The notes: generated from the letters alone by a model not told the origin. A DNA stretch of 64,000 bases from Chaunax sp. Z400 (GCA_037577475.1 CM075192.1:13673908-13737907); one strand, 5' to 3'; shown: positions 24,763-38,023, numbered from the stretch's first letter. Translations and numbers: made by a program.

Positions 24763-25344
24763 AGACCCTGTTTACGCAACGTTTTTGCTGAAAACGGAGA
24801 AGTTTTTTCTTTGCATTTTCTAAAAGTTCTGTGTTCACACGGCATTGTTTTTTAAACGATCCCCATACACACGGATCTGCAAAAATGATTTGAAGTGCTG
24901 TAGTATGTATGCCAAGGCAGTAGTTGGTGGTGTACCCTTTCAGAATCAACACCACAGAATGAGATTACCGCAGTGATGCAGCAAATCTACATTGCAGGAG
25001 CGTAAATTAACTTAAAGAAATCTTCAGCGCAAACAAATCCGGACAGTCCGACATTTTTTTATTTTTGTTGTTCGGTCCATAGTATGCATAGTGTACGCGA
25101 ATAAGGCTGGGACCATAATAGGCATGCATGAAGCTGGGCTGTGACATCATCTTTTCAGAGGAGTTGCGTTTTGCCCATTTACACGACGACGCTACAGCTG
25201 CCTCTTCAAAAGATTACACTCTGGAGTCCATTTTCAAGATTTTGCATTTTCAGGCCCCCGAATACGCCTTTCTCGTGTAAAGCGACGGCCAGAACGCAAC
25301 AAAAGTTTACCATTTTTTGGGTGAAACGGTTGTCGTGTAAATGG
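24763..25344. mobile_element. MITE-like non-autonomous DNA transposon (582 bp, hAT-like)
   Basis: The left end reads CCCTGTTTACGCAACGTTTT, and the reverse complement of the right end reads CCATTTACACGACAACCGTT, an imperfect terminal inverted repeat. The 'GTTTACACGACAACG' theme recurs inside (about 25175). The flanks CCTCTTTT (24755-24762) and CCTCTTCG (25345-25352) agree at 6 of 8 bases, consistent with an old 8-bp target duplication. There is no transposase frame. A SINE lies directly beside the right end. Confidence 0.65.
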
Positions 25345-25356
25345 CCTCTTCGTGTG

Positions 25357-25525
25357 ACACGGCAGATCAGCGGGTAGCACCACTGTTATGCAGAAAGATG
25401 GTCCTGTATTTGAACCCCGGCTGTCCCAGCTCACTTCTGCATGGAGTTTGCATGTTCCCCTTGAGCTTGTGTGGGTTCTTCCTGGCGCTCCAGTGTCCGT
25501 CAAAAGCATGTCTGCCAGGAATAAT
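25357..25525 (+). mobile_element. DANA/Mermaid-type tRNA-derived V-SINE fragment
   Basis: A tRNA-like head (CACGGCAGATCAGCGGGTAG, then B-box-like TTTGAACCCCGGCTG) is followed by the diagnostic core TGGAGTTTGCATGTTCCCC, GTGTGGGTTC and GCTCCAGTGTCCGTC, ending AAAAGCATG. This order matches the fish DANA/Mermaid family of V-SINEs. It starts about 12 bp from the right end of the neighbouring MITE. Confidence 0.75.
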
Positions 25526-28030
25526 ACTTACATCTAAGTAATTTGTCTTCTTCTCCTTTGTAGCAACCACAAGGGACTGAGAGGTTCTCCCACCCTGACC
25601 CTCACGGTCCTAGACAACACCACAACTCTGTTCAGCCCCTGGCATTTGCCTCCCTTCATCCTTCTCCTGGATTACCAATCATCCCTCTGAACACAAACCT
25701 CACCACGTATATCCTGAATCAGACACACCACATTAAACTATTTTTCTACTTAGAATGGCCTGGTCATTGTTAGTGAATTCTATGTAGGTTGGGATGAGAG
25801 TGTGGCATAGAGCATACACTAAATGCATGCTTCTAAACATAACTCTTATTCCTATAAAAGGAGTGAGTTTTGGTGGAGTCAGTGCAATCAATTATTCCAT
25901 AGTTATTTAGTGTTTGAGAGAAAGAGGAAAACAAAGATAAAGAAAAGGATGACAGACACGCCAGTTAAATGGCCATCATCGTGACCTTTACATGTCGTGT
26001 CTCACGCCATGTTTTACAGTCTCCCTCCCTCTCCTCCTCTTCTTCATTTCTCTGTCGGCCTGTCTATCCCACCCCTGCTAAATTTCACTGCTTGGACTCC
26101 CACTGAATGGAAAACAGATGGGTTGGGGACTGCCCAGAGCACATTATGCCCAATTCTTCAATGAATTCCCATCTACCTCTCCCCTCTCCTCCTCTGTCCA
26201 GTGCACTCCCTTGCTCCCTGTCCTCATTTAAGGTGGGGCTGCACAGCTGAAACAAAAGAAAAACAGCCTGTATGAGAACATGATTCTCACCCACATATGG
26301 TACTCTCTGCCTCTCCTCCTTTCTGTGAATATGTTTCCCAACTTTACTCCCTGGTGATACCGTTATGGCTAGTTCTGCTTTTGACAAATTGAAAAACGTG
26401 GAGATATAATGCAGCTGAGCTTTGCGGCCAAGAATGCATACAGTTAAGTGATGTGTCAGAGTTATTACTTTGCTCCAATACCCAACGTAGTTCACCTGCT
26501 ATTGTAGCAGGGGGCCGCTGTGAAGACAAAAACAGCCATAAAAACTGCTCTTGGATTTCTTAAAAACAATCCTCTCTGATGAGGTACATTGAAACAGAAA
26601 CAGCGGAATAAATTGTTTGACATGTTTTCCAAGATATATGTTAAGGTGCAATACATGTGGCAGCATGTCATTCCAAAAGAAAAATGATAGAAAACACTTA
26701 TTCTTTCTTTTGTTCTTGCAAAGTATTGGATCTTCTCTGCAACATCCTTTACAATATTGGTTTTATACACAAAAAGAATGTGAAAATGAGTGACTTAAAA
26801 AAATAATCAAACTCTTCCTTTGATGAATTAAAAGACTGATTTTTTTTCAAAAGAACAAGACATGTTATCACCTTATAATCTGTTGTCAATGAGCCTATGA
26901 TCACATCCAGCTAATATGGAGCAGTATTTGCTTTCATTTGGAGTTTTTTTTTTTTTTTCATTGCTGAAAGCAGTTGCCTCATGTTTCTGGAAAACAGATT
27001 CATGAGAGCAGAATGCAGAATTTGCAAGTCAGACTGTTAAAACACTGAGCTGAAATATGTTAAAAAGACCTGCAGCCCTGCGTGGAGCTGAGTTAATTTG
27101 CGTTCTATCACTAAGCAACTTTGCCGCTACGCCCTCACTTTGCATGACGAGTAGCTTATATGGGCTTATGTAGCTAACCTTAACGAACTTAACGAAGACT
27201 CTGTGTAACTGTGTAACTGACATGACTGCGTCAGCTGATTTCATTAATATTTGTGCTGCTGTAATGGAAAGTTTATGAATCATCACAGTCTGATGTCTTT
27301 GCAGCAAATGACTCAGAAATTAAGCGAAATGACAGTAAATGTGTCATCATCCAGGCACTGTCATCATCCAGGCACTGTCACGTATCCACAGTGACTGTTC
27401 CAAACTTACAAAGTCTCGCTTTTAAGTAGAAACTTCAACTGTGCCATGCCTGAAAGGTCACATGAATATAACACATAAGGGCGTCTGATTTGAGTTTGAG
27501 TCAATCTGTACTGGCAGCCAAAAATCAAGAGGAATGGCCAAACCATAGGCCTACATATAATTTACTCTTACAATTTCTAATTTGATAATGAATAGTTTAG
27601 CAGAAGTGCAGCTTAAACATGGTGACTTAATGTGTTGTTGTGAGTGACGCGGAGGATTCAGCAGGTGCTGGGTGGTTTGGCTGTCTCACAAAGAAATATG
27701 CCGATTTCAAGAGAGCTGAGGAGAAGAGTGTGAGAAGAAGAGCAGAGTCAAGAGAGGTATGAGGAGGAAGTATTGCTTCAGCTGCTGAAGGGGCCCAAGT
27801 GACAAATTGAGTGTATACTTCGGGCAATGCCAGTGCAATATCCTGCCTGCAGATTGACTAACATTTGGGCACCTGCCCTGACATATCCACCCATCCTGTT
27901 TATCTCAGCTCATATAATGCATATGTTTTCTTCTACTGCACACACTTTATCAGGCAAGAATCATGCAAATGAACTATTGAAGAAACATGCATGAAAATGT
28001 AAGAAAAAAAGAATAGATGTCTGTTCATTA
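25526..28030. other. Intergenic DNA, no gene seen
   Basis: No recognised coding exon. The segments just outside the MITE-SINE cluster (about 24640-24760 and 25560-25740) are unusually C-rich and may be the two halves of one older inserted sequence. A 17-bp perfect tandem duplication lies at 27343-27376. Confidence 0.5.
27343..27376. repeat. 17-bp tandem duplication (2 copies)
   Basis: GTCATCATCCAGGCACT occurs twice head-to-tail with no mismatch. Confidence 0.9.
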
Positions 28031-28242
28031 CACTGCAAAAAAGTGTAGCTAATGTAGAAAATGACTTAATTCTAGTAAAATGACCTGTTCATGGAGCAAG
28101 ATAATTATACCTGTCAAGAAATCTTATAATAAGTTGATTGGTGTAGAAATAAATAGGCTTATTAAAAAAAACTAGTAAATAACATGATTCCAGATCTAAG
28201 ATTTCAAATCTTGGCAAGTACAAATTGTTCAAATTTGTAGTG
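28031..28242 (+). mobile_element. CACTG-ended MITE, copy 1 (212 bp)
   Basis: Starts CACTGCAAAAAAGTGTAGC and ends CAAATTTGTAGTG, giving short terminal inverted repeats. Near the right end CTAAGATTTCAAATCTTGGC is shared at 19 of 20 bases with a second copy at 56774-57006. Both copies lie in the same orientation and both have a TGTCAAGAAAT word in the middle. It has no coding capacity. The ends resemble CACTA-type elements, but no target duplication was convincing. Confidence 0.7.
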
Positions 28243-28903
28243 TGGGATCCCCAAAACACCTCTAAGCTTACCTCAAGTATGAGCTAAACTTTACAGAAAC
28301 TTGATGTTTCATACCAACTCACATAATGGTAATAGAAACTGACATGAGGTTCATGAATTTGCCGTTCACGCAGGCTGGAAGCAACAGGGAGAAGCACACA
28401 CAGTAAGCCAAACAGGGATTTTTTGCACATCCAGCACAGATGAGTGCAGCGGCCAGACAAGTCTGGACAAAGCTGGCCTAGGGGAAAGGTGCTGATGGCC
28501 AGCTTGTCTGGCACACGTTCACCCCCCCCCACACACACACACAGACACACACACATGGATACAGACAGCCCAAACATAAGCGGTAATAATAATGAGATCT
28601 CTATCTATTGGGAGAGAAGTAGAGAGAAGCTTGCATAGAGGCCTGGAGGGGAAAAAGTTTAACAAACTGATGAGCTGACATGCACACAACTGCAGTTCAG
28701 ACGGTGATCTGCAAAGTGTGTGTTACTCTAGGAGACACCCAGGTGCTGTGTGTTAAGTCTATAGAAGTTGTGTGACCTTTAATTTAATGAGTGACATCAT
28801 GTGAAAGCACCGGCACTGAGATAGATGTGTTCTGCGTACAAAGTGTGAAGGTGGAAGTATGACGCTTTTGTGTTTGGTGTCGTACTCAGGCAAAGACTGA
28901 GCG

Positions 28904-28905
<2 letters not shown>

Positions 28906-28947
<42 letters not shown>
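28906..28947. repeat. (GT)n microsatellite
   Basis: Uninterrupted GT run of about 21 units. Confidence 0.95.
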
Positions 28948-28949
<2 letters not shown>

Positions 28950-29305
28950 CCTTATGTTACTGAACACAAAAAGTCACTGAGCTGTTAAGAACATGGAGTC
29001 AAGTTCCTTCCCAATATAGGGTTACACACTTAAAAGTAGTCTACTAGTGCTCTGTTGAGTTTGACAAGGCTTATACATTACTAAGTGCTCCATCACTTTC
29101 ACTTTGCGTGTACGTGTGGATGGGTGCAGATACTAGATATCTAACAAGGTGAGAAGAAAGAAAGGGTGTGATTCCTGTATGATTGTGTCTCTTTCTCTTT
29201 ATTAGTGTCTGCCTGTCTATTTATTTATGTGTAAACACCAAACCTCCCAAGTGTCTTATCTTTTGCTTCAAACTGAAAACAAGCAACACATACAGTATGA
29301 GGAAG

Positions 29306-29425
29306 TGGTAAGCTCCAGGTGGTTGAGTGGGTTGTCATGAGTTGGTGGTTTGCTTCCCATGAGGGAGAAAGAAATGTTTTGCATCTGCCAAATGAATGTA
29401 ATAAAAAAAAAGAAGACAAAAAAAC
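29306..29425 (+). mobile_element. Possible tRNA-derived SINE remnant
   Basis: GTAAGCTCCAGGTGGTTGAG resembles the A-box half and GGTGGTTTGCTTCCC the B-box half of fish tRNA-derived SINEs. An A-rich stretch follows at 29400-29440. The match is degenerate and could be chance. Confidence 0.3.
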
Positions 29426-29897
29426 ACCAGAAAAAAAAAGTTGTGTCCACACACTTCAACAGCTCTACATGCAGGGAAATGTGAAAAGTCCATTATTGGC
29501 AGAGTGGTTGTTAGAGTTTTGAGAGAGTGTTTTGTAAATGCCAAATGCCATATGGCACAGAGGGGTCACTGGTCTGTTTGGGAGGCTCTGAAGATGACTT
29601 GTGTGTCATCCAGCTGTAGATTAGAACCCCATTAGCCTCAGTGACTGGTCTGATGTTTAGACTGAGAGTAAACACAGAGAGAGGGATGGTCCAGCGTCTT
29701 CTGTCTCCATCTTCAGCCTCCTGATAACACAAAAACATGTCTGGACAACCAGGTTTCACAATGCCACGTGTGTGTCTGTGTGTGTGTGTGTGTGTGTTTG
29801 TAGACTGAGCTCTGGTGTCTCCTGTGAGAACGCTCTGTTGATTAATCTCATGCCCTCCACTGGCATCATCACTTCCTGTATCAGCTGCAGCTGGTTT

Positions 29898-29951
29898 CTC
29901 TTCTCTTCTCGTCTCGTCTCGTCTTTCTTTCTTTCTTTCCTTCTTTCTTTC
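29898..29951. repeat. Pyrimidine tract (CTCGT)n(CTTT)n
   Basis: TCTCTTCTCGTCTCGTCTCG passes into CTTT units, a compound pure-pyrimidine microsatellite on the + strand apart from the CG steps. Confidence 0.85.
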
Positions 29952-30507
29952 ATTCAGAAAAGTCTGGTTCTTCTATTCCCACGATTACAATTTAGAAAAA
30001 TGTGTCTCTCAGCTGAGACATGGACACAATACGCCTAACAGCTATAAATACTGTTTGTGGTATTGACTAAAAGGGGTTTGGTGTAAGTTGGAGTATGTTG
30101 TTGTCCAATGAAGCTTTGGGAGCATAATGGACATACATCCCTCATAGAGCAAGAAAATTAACAACATTTGAACTTAAAAACGGGTAAGAATTGCAGGAAT
30201 GAAATTCCTACAGAATACTTTTAATAACTAATTTATATAGTTGTAGATCCTACAAGTCTCCAGAGCCCTGCAGGAGGGATTAAAAAACATTTTTTCCATT
30301 TAATATTCCCAAATCTAATGTTTTAATGATAGAGGAAACAATGCTCAAAAGTCTCCTATTTGTGTATTGAAATTCAGTGTTTGTGATGGCCACAGCACAT
30401 GAATTACATCATATTCAAACAACTCAAACCACTCAGTGACCCCTCATTCCCTGTATGGAAGCTTTAAAAAAAAAAGAAAAGTTTCTCTGCTAAGGTATTC
30501 AGGTCTT

Positions 30508-30720
30508 CCATGGAATAGTTCAACATTTTGTGCAACATTTTGTGGAATCCGGTTATTCACTTATTCTGGGAATGAGATGAGAGGATCTGTGCTGATCCCA
30601 TGTCTGCCTACTGTAAATATGATTAGTTAGTTAAGTTAGCGTAGCATAAAGACTAGAAACAGGGGGAAACAGCTAGCCTGGCTCTTTTCAAAGATACAAA
30701 AAAATACATTCATCTTTTAG
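30508..30720 (+). repeat. Teleost interspersed repeat, copy B (TTAGCTTAGC family)
   Basis: AGTTCAACATTTTGTGCAAC, a partial duplication of that word, GGTTATTCACTTATTCTGGG, then GTTAGCGTAGCATAAAGACT and GGGGGAAACAGCTAGCCTGG. This is the same ordered motif series as copy A at 2580-2812, better preserved on the left and lacking the inverted right arm. Confidence 0.7.
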
Positions 30721-30965
30721 AACATCAGAAACTGTCTTATTATGATGAGCATATTCCCTACCATGTTGACCTATATCTCTTTAGTGTGTCAGCTGTTTGC
30801 ACAGTGTATGGCAACACCAAAGACTATATATGAACCAACGTCTTTCTATGTGTCAGCATGTCTGAGTCAGACTTGTACATGGACACCACAGCGAGGGAGT
30901 GCACATCTTCAGTAAGTTCTGCCCCAGTTTACTGGCAGTGGCCCCACTGTCTGTGCTAAAAGTCA

Positions 30966-31212
30966 CGTCGCGAGGAGAGAGAGAAGCCCAGAGAACCAGG
31001 GAAGGAAGGAGGAGGGGGTGTAAGGGGCACAAGGAGCAGGACACAGGAAGTAGAGAAAGATGAAGAGCTGGGAGACAATGTGATGCACAGGGGTGCTGAA
31101 CCGGAGGGGAGTAGGAGGAGGGGTGAGGAAAAGCAAGCAGAGGAGAGAGAAGAAGCAGAGGAGGAATGCTGGAAGAGGAGGAGGAGAGAGCAAAAGAGGG
31201 AGACCGCAGGGT
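30966..31212. repeat. Purine-rich low-complexity tract
   Basis: About 250 bp composed mostly of A and G on the + strand. It opens long Ser/Leu/Pro-rich frames on the minus strand that are compositional artefacts. No repeat unit is regular enough to define. Confidence 0.7.
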
Positions 31213-34200
31213 TTGCATCTGGCACTAGGAGGCAGGGAAAGATAGCGTGGGCCAGGCTGGCCGGACGTGTGTGTTTGTGTTTGATTGAAGAGGGATGTGA
31301 GACAGAGACCCCTCACTGGCTCAGTTTTACTGGAATGCTGCCACGGTGAGATGGACACAGACACACATGCTTTAGACACACAGACACACAAGCACACATT
31401 TGTACAGCGAGTGCAGAACTTGGAACAAATTGGAGCATAAAATGAGACAGAATGAGAGAATAAAGAGCATTGATGAGGAGGAGGCATCCTTTATGAAGAA
31501 TAAAACAAAACAAAACAAACAAACTTCACAATAAGTGACTTGCCCTGGGCACAGCTATAATGAACTAATGTTGTGCAAACATACAGAAGTTCATTTTTAA
31601 ATCAAGGAGGAGATCCAAAAGTTTCCATAGATACCAAATATATCAGATGGAGCCTTGGAAGAATTTATATAAAATGATACACATCTAAAATTGGATGGGA
31701 TGGCACAGTCATAGGAAAACACACATTAGCTGTTGGTTAGCAAGTTAGATAGATCAATATTTATTTACAAGCGACAAGCTAGCAAAGCTATCATCACAGA
31801 AACATTTAATATTGAAGCCCGTTGAAGCCCATATTGAATCATTTAATTTAGAAGCCCTCTTGAACATACCACCCGAAGGATTAGTCCTTTTACCAATGAA
31901 GTATTTTAACGGAACTTATTACACATAAAAAAAAAAACCCACTGCTTAACTTCTGGAAACAGCCAGCTTGGCAGAGGTACAAAAATCTATCTATCTGTAA
32001 ACAGGGGCTAAAATGGGATTTGGCCCATGGGGGAACCCCAAATTCTGGTGTGGTGGTAAGAGCCATATGAGGTCCAGAGAAAATATGTAATTTAGTGGAT
32101 TAATACTTTAACCCTAACAATAACTCTAAATGTAGCAAAAAACAAACAAACAAAGAAAATAGATGATGAGAATTGAATGTAGCTAACATTAACACACACT
32201 AGAATAACAACAATAACAACACAGGTGACCCCTGCTCCTGGTAAACCGAGCTGAAAATTGAACATGGCTTGACTTTACCACCGTTCCTGATGGTTCTGGC
32301 CCACTTCAACCCCTGCCTGTAGAGGTAATTAACTAACACATTGTATCTTGTTAATCTGATCCATATAAACACTGAAATGCAAAAACGCCATTGTGTGGGG
32401 TCATGTGCTGAAGTATTTGCTGGCTAGGAGCAGTTGCCAGCAAAGCAGAGGAGACTCTGGGATGTTACTGGTCCTGGCAGATATAATAAAACAGCTAATT
32501 GTGGTTGTTACCTTTAGGTCTTTACATTTTAAAAGGGAAAACTTTCTATTAAGTGGTTGCAATATGAGTTGAGAGACAAGGAGAGGAGAAAAGAGGAGGG
32601 GAAAGGAGAGGAGAAAGCAGGAAAGTGAGGATGAACTAATGAGCTGCCAGCAAGGCTTCCTTTCAAACCTGATGATAACAACCACCATGTTTTTATCAAG
32701 ACACTCCAGGAAAGTGACAAGTTTCAAGGTTGCAGTCACATACCAAAACAGGATGAACCTCAGATCAGATCCTCCCATCAACTCCTGTTTGTGTGTTTCT
32801 GTAGACAACCATGCCCTTACAGAGTGGCAGCAGGCTGAAGACGCACACAGATAGTGAGTCATTGTGCCTTTGGATATTCAGGGTGCTGCTTACATAAGAG
32901 GGTTATTAGGTCAATCAGAGTTGGACTGATGTAAACGTGTCTGCTGACAGGCAGAGATATCCTGTCCAAAAATGTTGCACGCTTGCCTCTAATGGCATAT
33001 TTTTGCCACCATAACGTCAGTCCGGGCCCGCTGTCTGAGAATTCCTTCATCCCCAAGAGTCACTTCCTGTCCACTGAGGCAGTGTCCCGATCGCCATGGA
33101 AACAACATTGCGCAGCACAGGAGACGCTCAACATTTTACTCTTCCTTATGTGACTCCAGAGGCCAGATGAACTCCAAATACACACACACATATACCTAAA
33201 TAGGGAGAGGTAGCACATCCAATAATGGCACAATGTGTGCGTGGGTGTGTGTTAGGTGGGGGGGAGGATGGTGGGGGGGACAGAGGGAGTCCATTGTTTC
33301 AGACTGGAAGGCAAAAGTGTTGGGAGGGGGCGAGGGAAAGTCAAGGGGAGGCTAAATTTAGAGCACCTCCGCTCAAGTATTCCAAATATTCTTAGGTGTA
33401 TTTGGATGCTCACGTATACAGTTTGTTACTTCATCCATTTCCAAAAATTACCTCACCACACACGACAGTTAAATTCATACTTCAGCCGCAGATGGAAAAA
33501 GCCACTGTACTTTTTACATCCTCAATCACAAAACAGTGCTTCACTGCTTCCTTTTGATGAATTATATGGATACAAACACACTTGTTTACAACTAAATTTA
33601 AATCTCTGCTGTCAGCAGAAGAGATGATCGTTATCGTAAAGATAGGAACCTCAGATGAAAACATGACACGACACACATGGGGTTAAATCTTTATGTGCAA
33701 GTATTGGGTCACTTCCTGCTGGCTGTACAGTCCTGACCTGTTGGTGCAGACCTGGCCACACACACTCACACACACACAGACACACACACACACACACATC
33801 CAGCGCTGACCTACACTTCCTGTCAGACAGCAACATCTCCTCAGAGAGAGATTGTGATCTGTCTCCACTATATCCCATACAGACTCATCTTGTCCACTTA
33901 TGTCTGCCTCATTGTTCTTTTCACACTTGAGCCTGATCACTAGGGACCATGGCTGATCTGACGGCAGCCTCCAGGACAGGTGCTTCTTTACATAAACTAC
34001 GTACGTTCTTTATCGTAGAGGCGCTAACAACAGGAACAGACATGGGTGCTCTTGTAGCAGTGCAGGATTTGTTGACAGAAGCTTAATGGATATATGTCAG
34101 GCTGAAAAATATCAGCAGTGATATTGAAAATATCAATAAAACTGATTGTGATAGTGTCATAAATGTATTGATAATATGTAATCTATAATTAGTTTACCTG

Positions 34201-34259
34201 TCCTCCTTCCCAATCACAACCTCCCAATATGAAATAATATTACTATTAATGATAGTATA

Positions 34260-34267
<8 letters not shown>

Positions 34268-34290
<23 letters not shown>

Positions 34291-34306
34291 TAATAATAAT
34301 AATAAG
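34268..34306. repeat. (CAA)n(TAA)n microsatellite
   Basis: About eight CAA units followed by about five TAA units. Confidence 0.9.
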
Positions 34307-37300
34307 TGACGCCAAGTTCAGCAGGACTACACCTGTCTTGCCTTGTATTGCCTTTATTTCTTGCACTTATGTGAGTCGGGTATGTGTGAGTCTGATTGCT
34401 AATGTGTGTATCTGGTTTACCCATTAAAGTTCCAGCATCATGTTCCTGACCTGGTGAGAGGCAAAGCACAACAGAGCTACGTGTGTTTCTGCTCCTAGCC
34501 TGAGTGTGATGTCACTCGGGGTGAGGTCTCCTGGTGGAACAGAGGGCCGGAGGAGCCTGGGGGTGGGCGAGGGGGGCTGTCTGAGACCACAACCACCAGT
34601 GGATCCATAGGTCGTCCTGGAGAAGATAGTGTATGTGTAACTGTAAGGGTGCAAGGCAAACGGATCTTTAACGAGGTTTTAATGACATGCCGCAAATAGC
34701 ACATGATCCAGAACACGTCAGAGATCACTCACACCCTCATCAAACACCATTCAGCTCTTAAAATCAGAACTGTGTGTTGTAAATGAGCTTTTATGCCCCT
34801 CAAGCTCCCATTTCTACCTATAACACATGCAGCTCCTCTTCTCGTTGCGGTTAAAGCGACTGCATGCTGCGATATGCGATTACAGCCGAGTGTTTACTGT
34901 CCTCTCATATTAACACTTGTGTTAAACAGCATGGGGTACCATCCTGTACCTTTTTTTACACCACCAGCTTGATGGCACCTTCCACACTGTAGTGGCACAT
35001 CCGAGGCAGCAAAAGTAGAAAATGAATGGAGAAGAGGAGGCATTATTGCTTACATTATTCCACTCGGCGGAACACAGGGCTGTAAAGTGACGAGATGGAG
35101 ATGGAGAAAGGGAGAAGCCTTACGTTCAAAGTGGATTTGAGCGTTAGACTTCAGGACTTTAGAGGATTTAAAGGATTAAACAATGTTTAAGCTTTGAATC
35201 TCAGCAAATATGCATCATCAAAATTATTTTCTTGCATTCTGTTTTAGCAGCATCTTTCAAGTTTTTGCCTGTCTACTGGTTACATTTATTCAGTCCGATA
35301 ACTGCCAATGCCCAATTTTGCAATACACAGGTAAAATAGGAATGGCACAACGTGTTTGGGATTGCACAAGCCTGCATCTGCATCTTTATGTGTGTTTGAG
35401 TGTCTGTACTCGAGTGTGCATGCGTGAGGGTGTGAGTGTGTTCTGGGTGTGTGCATGTACATGTGTGTAATGAGAACCAAATGGTGGGGTGTGTGAGCGC
35501 ATGGTTTCTCTCCCCCATCTCTAATCAGACAGCCCCCAGGAGTACAGTGTGAGTGCGGACTCAGGGCTTAGAGTCCTGAGCTGCTACATAAATCAGCTCT
35601 GCCCATAGAGAAATGTGGATACATGCAGACTCCACTAACCAACTGTGCTACGAAATGCTGCAGACCGTTCAATTCCGATCACAGAAGAGTGTTTTTTTTT
35701 CTTGTTTCGGGCTTCATTAGTGAGTAAAGGTGTGAAAAGAGGTGTGAAGATGGAAATCTTGGAAATTTGATGACTGACCACACAGGGACCTGGTGTGGTT
35801 TGGGTAGGTGGTCTTCAAACACAAGGCCAGGTACTGTCTAAAGGGGAATATTTATGTTTTTGATTATCTGCTATGTTAGTCCATATTTCCCATTTCTATA
35901 TGTCCTCCCTTCCCTCTGCAACTTTCCCTCTCCCTCCTTCTCCACTCTCTTGTTTTAGTCCTCATTCCCTGCAGGAGCTGGCCTCTCTCTGTCCTCCATA
36001 TCGCCTTATCCTCTCTCTCTTTCTTTTTCACATCTGGTTAGGCAGCTGTGGCTGGCCAGGGTTCAGTGGGGTGGGAAGGTGTGGAGGGGAGAAGAGGAGA
36101 AAGAGGAGGGTGGTGGTGGTTGAGTTTTGAGGAGGCTATCAATTGCAGAGCCCAGGGCACAGTAAAAGAAAAAAAAAAGATTTGACACAAAAAGAGCACA
36201 GTAAAAAATGTTTGAACCAAATCTTGTCGGTCTCTCTCAGTCTATCTATCACACTGTCTCCCTGTGCACTATTAAACTCTATTAAAGAGAGCAGCAGTGC
36301 AGCGGAGAAGGGGGTAATGGAAGCTGGGGGTTTAGGGAGAAGCAGGGGAAGAAGGGGGAGGATGGTGAGGGCAAAGATTTCAATATCTGATTTCCACATC
36401 TTAAATACATTAATTTATCTTACCACGGGGCTCTTTTAAACTTGGGAGAAGGGAGAGGAAGGGATGGGAGGAGGGAGAGGAAAAGGGGTGAGGGCACTTA
36501 TGACATTTTCATTGTGGAATCTCATTTCTATTGTTTCTGTGGTCAACATATTGCCCAAAGATTTCACATGCCATCATGGCCACACAGGCTCCGAGCTGCT
36601 AAACGTTCACAGATGGTAATACACACTTTGCACACATGCAGATGACTTGATTCCTGTCAGGCTTAGGTGCTTTTTTTCTGCAAAGTGCCAGTATCAGCAA
36701 ATGATTAACTACTCACAAGTGCGTCATTGTGTTTCACATTCCAGGATGTGATCTGTGCTACCTTTATGCCAACTAGCCAGCCTTCCCATTGACAACCTGA
36801 GTGCCAATTCCGATACACTTAATCTGAAGTTCGCGACCCCTTAGAGTTCACGTTGGGACGAGGGACCTTCTTTGGGAGAATTAACTCTTCGCCATGGTCT
36901 CACGTGACTCTGACCATATGGTAAGTCACCCCAGAGAGTGGAAAAAGTTCCACTTTCTGTAGCCTGCATTTCCTTCCAACTTATTTTATGGCCGGTTTCA
37001 GAGTCTGAGGAGCCAAACAAACAGAGAGGGATACATAGTGAGAGTGAGGGGGCAGAAACAGAGACAGCGAGATGTACCAACAGTAACAAGAGTAGGAAGC
37101 GAGGGATGGGAAGGAGCCAGTGGGATTGAAGGGGAGTGTGCAGGTGGGTTTACACTCTACTGGTGTGTATTATGTTTTCTGAGAGCATGCATGCATGTGT
37201 CTCTCTGTGCATACGTGTGTGTGTGCTGCTGGGGAACTTGGGAAGGTGAACTCATGTTCCTCCCAGTACAGGAAGCCCCTGATTAGCGCTAACGAGAATT

Positions 37301-37992
37301 GCAGACCATATTAATGCAACCACACACCTCTCCTTCCCTCCCTCTTTTTCTCTCTCGCGCCTGCCATCTGCACTCTCTACACTCTCTAGTAGACATCATA
37401 AACCCACTGCGGAGTCCTGAGACACACACCAGAGCACTGAGGGGGGCAGGCCAGGGGCTGCCACACACTCAGCCCCCCCCCCCCCCCCTTTGCACATTCA
37501 TCCCCAAAAGAACACCTCTCTCAAACAAACACGTGGTGGAACATATAGTACGCACACTGGAGTGATCCCACACCATATGACGGATAGTAGAGTTCATTGG
37601 GCAAACATTTACACACCTAAATAAACAAAGAAATTAAAGTGAAAAGTGGAACATTACACAGGCACAAACATTCACACCTGCACTGAGAGACTTTTTTTCC
37701 CCAAGCAAAGTTAATTTGCATCGAAAAGAATCGACGCTTGCAGATCAAAGATAACGAAAGCATGAGGCTGAAGAGATGAAGCGAGAGATGGAAAACGGTC
37801 TGCTGGTGTGCAAGTCTTATTAAATGTTCCTGCAGATGGACAGACAGGGCGTTTTCATTTTGAGACATGGATACCCTCCTCTATTCTCTTGACTCCCACC
37901 CACACATTAACATGTGTTTCACATTCAAAGCGGAGATGTGCAGACCAACGGCCAACCTCTCAGTGTGACTGGCAGCCCGTTCACTCAGACTT

Positions 37993-37993
<1 letters not shown>

Positions 37994-38023
<30 letters not shown>
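37994..38023. repeat. (CT)n microsatellite
   Basis: Uninterrupted CT run of about 15 units. Confidence 0.9.

Larger units (their letters stand above)
28243..30507. other. Intergenic DNA with microsatellites, no gene seen
   Basis: Contains CA/TG tracts (28529-28556, 28906-28947, 29768-29798), a pyrimidine-rich CTCGT/CTTT tract (29900-29951) and a weak SINE candidate. No supportable exon. Confidence 0.55.

Noticed and set aside
25357..25430. tRNA gene from the B-box-like TTTGAACCCCGG
   Set aside because: There is no cloverleaf. The flanking SINE core shows it is the tRNA-derived head of a retroposon.
27029..27050. miR-132/212-like seed (TAACAGTCT on the minus strand)
   Set aside because: Only the seed matches. 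There is no mature-length match and no hairpin, although these miRNAs lie near HIC1 in mammals.
30963..31487. 174-codon minus-strand ORF
   Set aside because: It is driven by a purine-rich tract and CA repeats, giving Ser/Leu/Pro runs without a domain.
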